This document shows, piece after piece, positions 62,974 through 64,000 of a DNA stretch of 64,000 nt. The notes under the pieces were generated by a model. It had not been told where the DNA came from and searched no databases. It was given only the letters and a program-made list of their open reading frames with translations. The stretch covers positions 3,782,001-3,846,000 of the forward strand of contig NC_015717.1 of NCBI RefSeq assembly GCF_000253295.1. Reading direction: 5' to 3'. Made by a program: the position numbers and the translations under genes. The DNA comes from Hyphomicrobium sp. MC1 (GTDB lineage Bacteria; Pseudomonadota; Alphaproteobacteria; Rhizobiales; Hyphomicrobiaceae). Every line of letters begins with the position of its first letter. Position 1 is the stretch's first letter.

Positions 62974-63794
62974 GCGCAGGCGCGGCTTCTTCGAAAAACG
63001 CGATGTGGCTGAAGGGCTATATCCTTGCCTACGTGCTTTTTCTCTATCTGCCGATCGCGATCATTCCGATCTTTTCGTTCAACAATTCGATCCAGGCGGC
63101 GTTCCCGCTGTCGGGTTTCACGCTCGAGTGGTACCGCAGCCTCGTCAACAATGAAAATCTTCACCGCGCCTTCGAGACGAGTCTGATCGTCGGATTTTCA
63201 GCAGCGTTCCTGGCGACGTCCATCGGCATGACGGTCGCCTATATGGAAATTTCGGCAGGCGATCGCGTTTCGCGTACGATATCGGCGCTGGCGCGGCTGC
63301 CCATTCTCATTCCAGGCGTCATCGTCGGCATTGCGCTGCTCATTCTGGTCAATCTCGCCGGACTTGGCCCTTCGCGCACGGCCATCGTGCTGGGACATAC
63401 TCTCGTGGCGCTCCCGACCGCCGTCGTCATCATGCGGAGCCGGTTCCTGTCGCTGCCGAAAAGCTACAGCGAAGTCGCGATGGATCTCGGCGCGCACGAA
63501 TGGACGACCTTCCGGCGCATCATTCTGCCGCTCGCCGCCCCCGCCATTGCGTCGTCGTTCATGCTGTCATTTCTGACGTCGTTCGACGAATTCATCGTCG
63601 CGTTCTTTCTTTCCGGAACCGAGCCGACGCTGCCACTCTACGTCTGGGGTCAATTGCGCTTTCCGAAATCTCTTCCGAGCGTCATGGCGCTCGGCTCCGT
63701 CATTCTTTTGGCTTCGGTCGTCATTGCGACGGCCGCCGAGATCATCCGGCGGCGCGGCGCATCCGCGACCGAACTTCCCATCTCTTTCAAATGA
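62970..63794 (+). CDS. Polyamine-type ABC transporter permease (PotC/PotI family)
   Basis: A 274-aa partner permease starting with an ATGA overlap. FSFNNSIQAAFPLSGFTLEWYRSLVNNENL and the EAA loop SYSEVAMDLGAHEWTTFRRIILPLAAPAI are typical of PotC/PotI. With the preceding permease it forms the channel of a polyamine or related importer. Confidence 0.9.
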   Translation: MSAGAASSKNAMWLKGYILAYVLFLYLPIAIIPIFSFNNSIQAAFPLSGFTLEWYRSLVNNENLHRAFETSLIVGFSAAFLATSIGMTVAYMEISAGDRVSRTISALARLPILIPGVIVGIALLILVNLAGLGPSRTAIVLGHTLVALPTAVVIMRSRFLSLPKSYSEVAMDLGAHEWTTFRRIILPLAAPAIASSFMLSFLTSFDEFIVAFFLSGTEPTLPLYVWGQLRFPKSLPSVMALGSVILLASVVIATAAEIIRRRGASATELPISFK

Positions 63795-63835
63795 AGTGTG
63801 CCGAGCTCTTGAACGCAAACAGGGAGTATCAAGTT

Positions 63836-64000
63836 ATGCAGGGATTGACGTTACGAAACACGCTGCGCAAGGCCGTGGGCCTGGCGTCTCTCGTTGCGGC
63901 CATCGCAACACCGGCGCTTGCCGCCGACAAGCTCACCTATTTCACATGGTCGGGCTATGAACTGCCCGCCTTCAACAAGAGCTTCCTGAAAGAACATCCC
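63836..64000 (+). CDS. Polyamine-type ABC binding protein (PotD/PotF-like), N-terminal part
   Basis: The ATG at 63836 follows AGGGAG. The 55 codons present encode a Sec signal peptide (about 1-28, ending PALAA) and the start of the mature protein (DKLTYFTWSGYELPAFNKSF), typical of PotD-type binding proteins. Cut by the window edge. Confidence 0.85.
   Translation, partial: MQGLTLRNTLRKAVGLASLVAAIATPALAADKLTYFTWSGYELPAFNKSFLKEHP

Noticed and set aside
1..64000. Search for CRISPR arrays, insertion-sequence ends, rRNA, tRNA and phage genes
   Set aside because: None was recognised by eye; the only large repeat is the porin duplication. A covariance or profile search could still find a small RNA.

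Overview
The window reads as chromosomal DNA of a GC-rich alphaproteobacterium, most likely a Hyphomicrobiales methylotroph of the Hyphomicrobium type. This is inferred from gene content: an amide/urea uptake set with an FmdC-like porin, two tandem flavoproteins of the trimethylamine/histamine dehydrogenase family, Porin_2 outer-membrane porins, an imuA-imuB-dnaE2 mutasome behind an alphaproteobacterial LexA box (GTTC-N7-GTTC), and NasS/NasT control of nitrate assimilation. No rRNA, tRNA, CRISPR array or insertion sequence was seen. The overall theme is scavenging of nitrogen from amides/urea, amines, nitrate and cyanate.

Layout. 1-6844: amide/urea module. It holds the start of urtB, then urtA, a LuxR-type response regulator, a soluble hybrid histidine kinase, an AmiC-like sensor without signal peptide, and an FmdC-like porin. 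CTAGAC-type motifs cluster in the regulatory regions. 6845-7886: long stretch without a recognisable gene. 7887-21640: amine module. It holds a flavin monooxygenase-like protein, RidA, DUF1028, an aldehyde dehydrogenase, an M20 deacylase, two histamine-dehydrogenase-like proteins, a NitT/TauT-type ABC transporter and a LysR regulator. 22066-33298 (all minus strand): nasT-nasS, an RNA leader with terminator, narK-nirB-nirD-nasA, a porin, and cobA. 33446-35993: an AraC regulator and a DUF1254/DUF1214 protein. 36128-46805: a putative sigma-54 regulon. It holds a second porin, a NifA-like activator and a Tat-exported NrtA-like binding protein, divergent from OsmC, an acyl-CoA-dehydrogenase-like flavoprotein, a rubredoxin/FAD oxidoreductase, ABC permease, ABC ATPase and cyanase. 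46891-50912: a MauG-like dihaem protein, a small exported protein and a TonB-dependent receptor. 51281-56782: dnaE2, imuB, imuA and their SOS box. 56856-59354: a GGDEF-EAL protein. 59833-64000: a small exported protein, an MFS remnant, a DadA/PuuB-like oxidase and polyamine-type ABC genes running off the edge.

Most striking observations. (1) The two porin genes (23038 and 36128) share a 1250-bp tract that looks identical, running from the stop codon to the signal-peptide cleavage region, inside otherwise different neighbourhoods; this suggests very recent gene conversion. (2) Three strong -24/-12 promoters and repeated GTCGAC palindromes tie that second porin, the activator, the binding protein and the cyanase operon into one apparent regulon that includes an unexplained oxidative gene trio. 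(3) The two amine dehydrogenases carry histamine-dehydrogenase-type substrate residues but appear to have lost opposite members of the catalytic triad.
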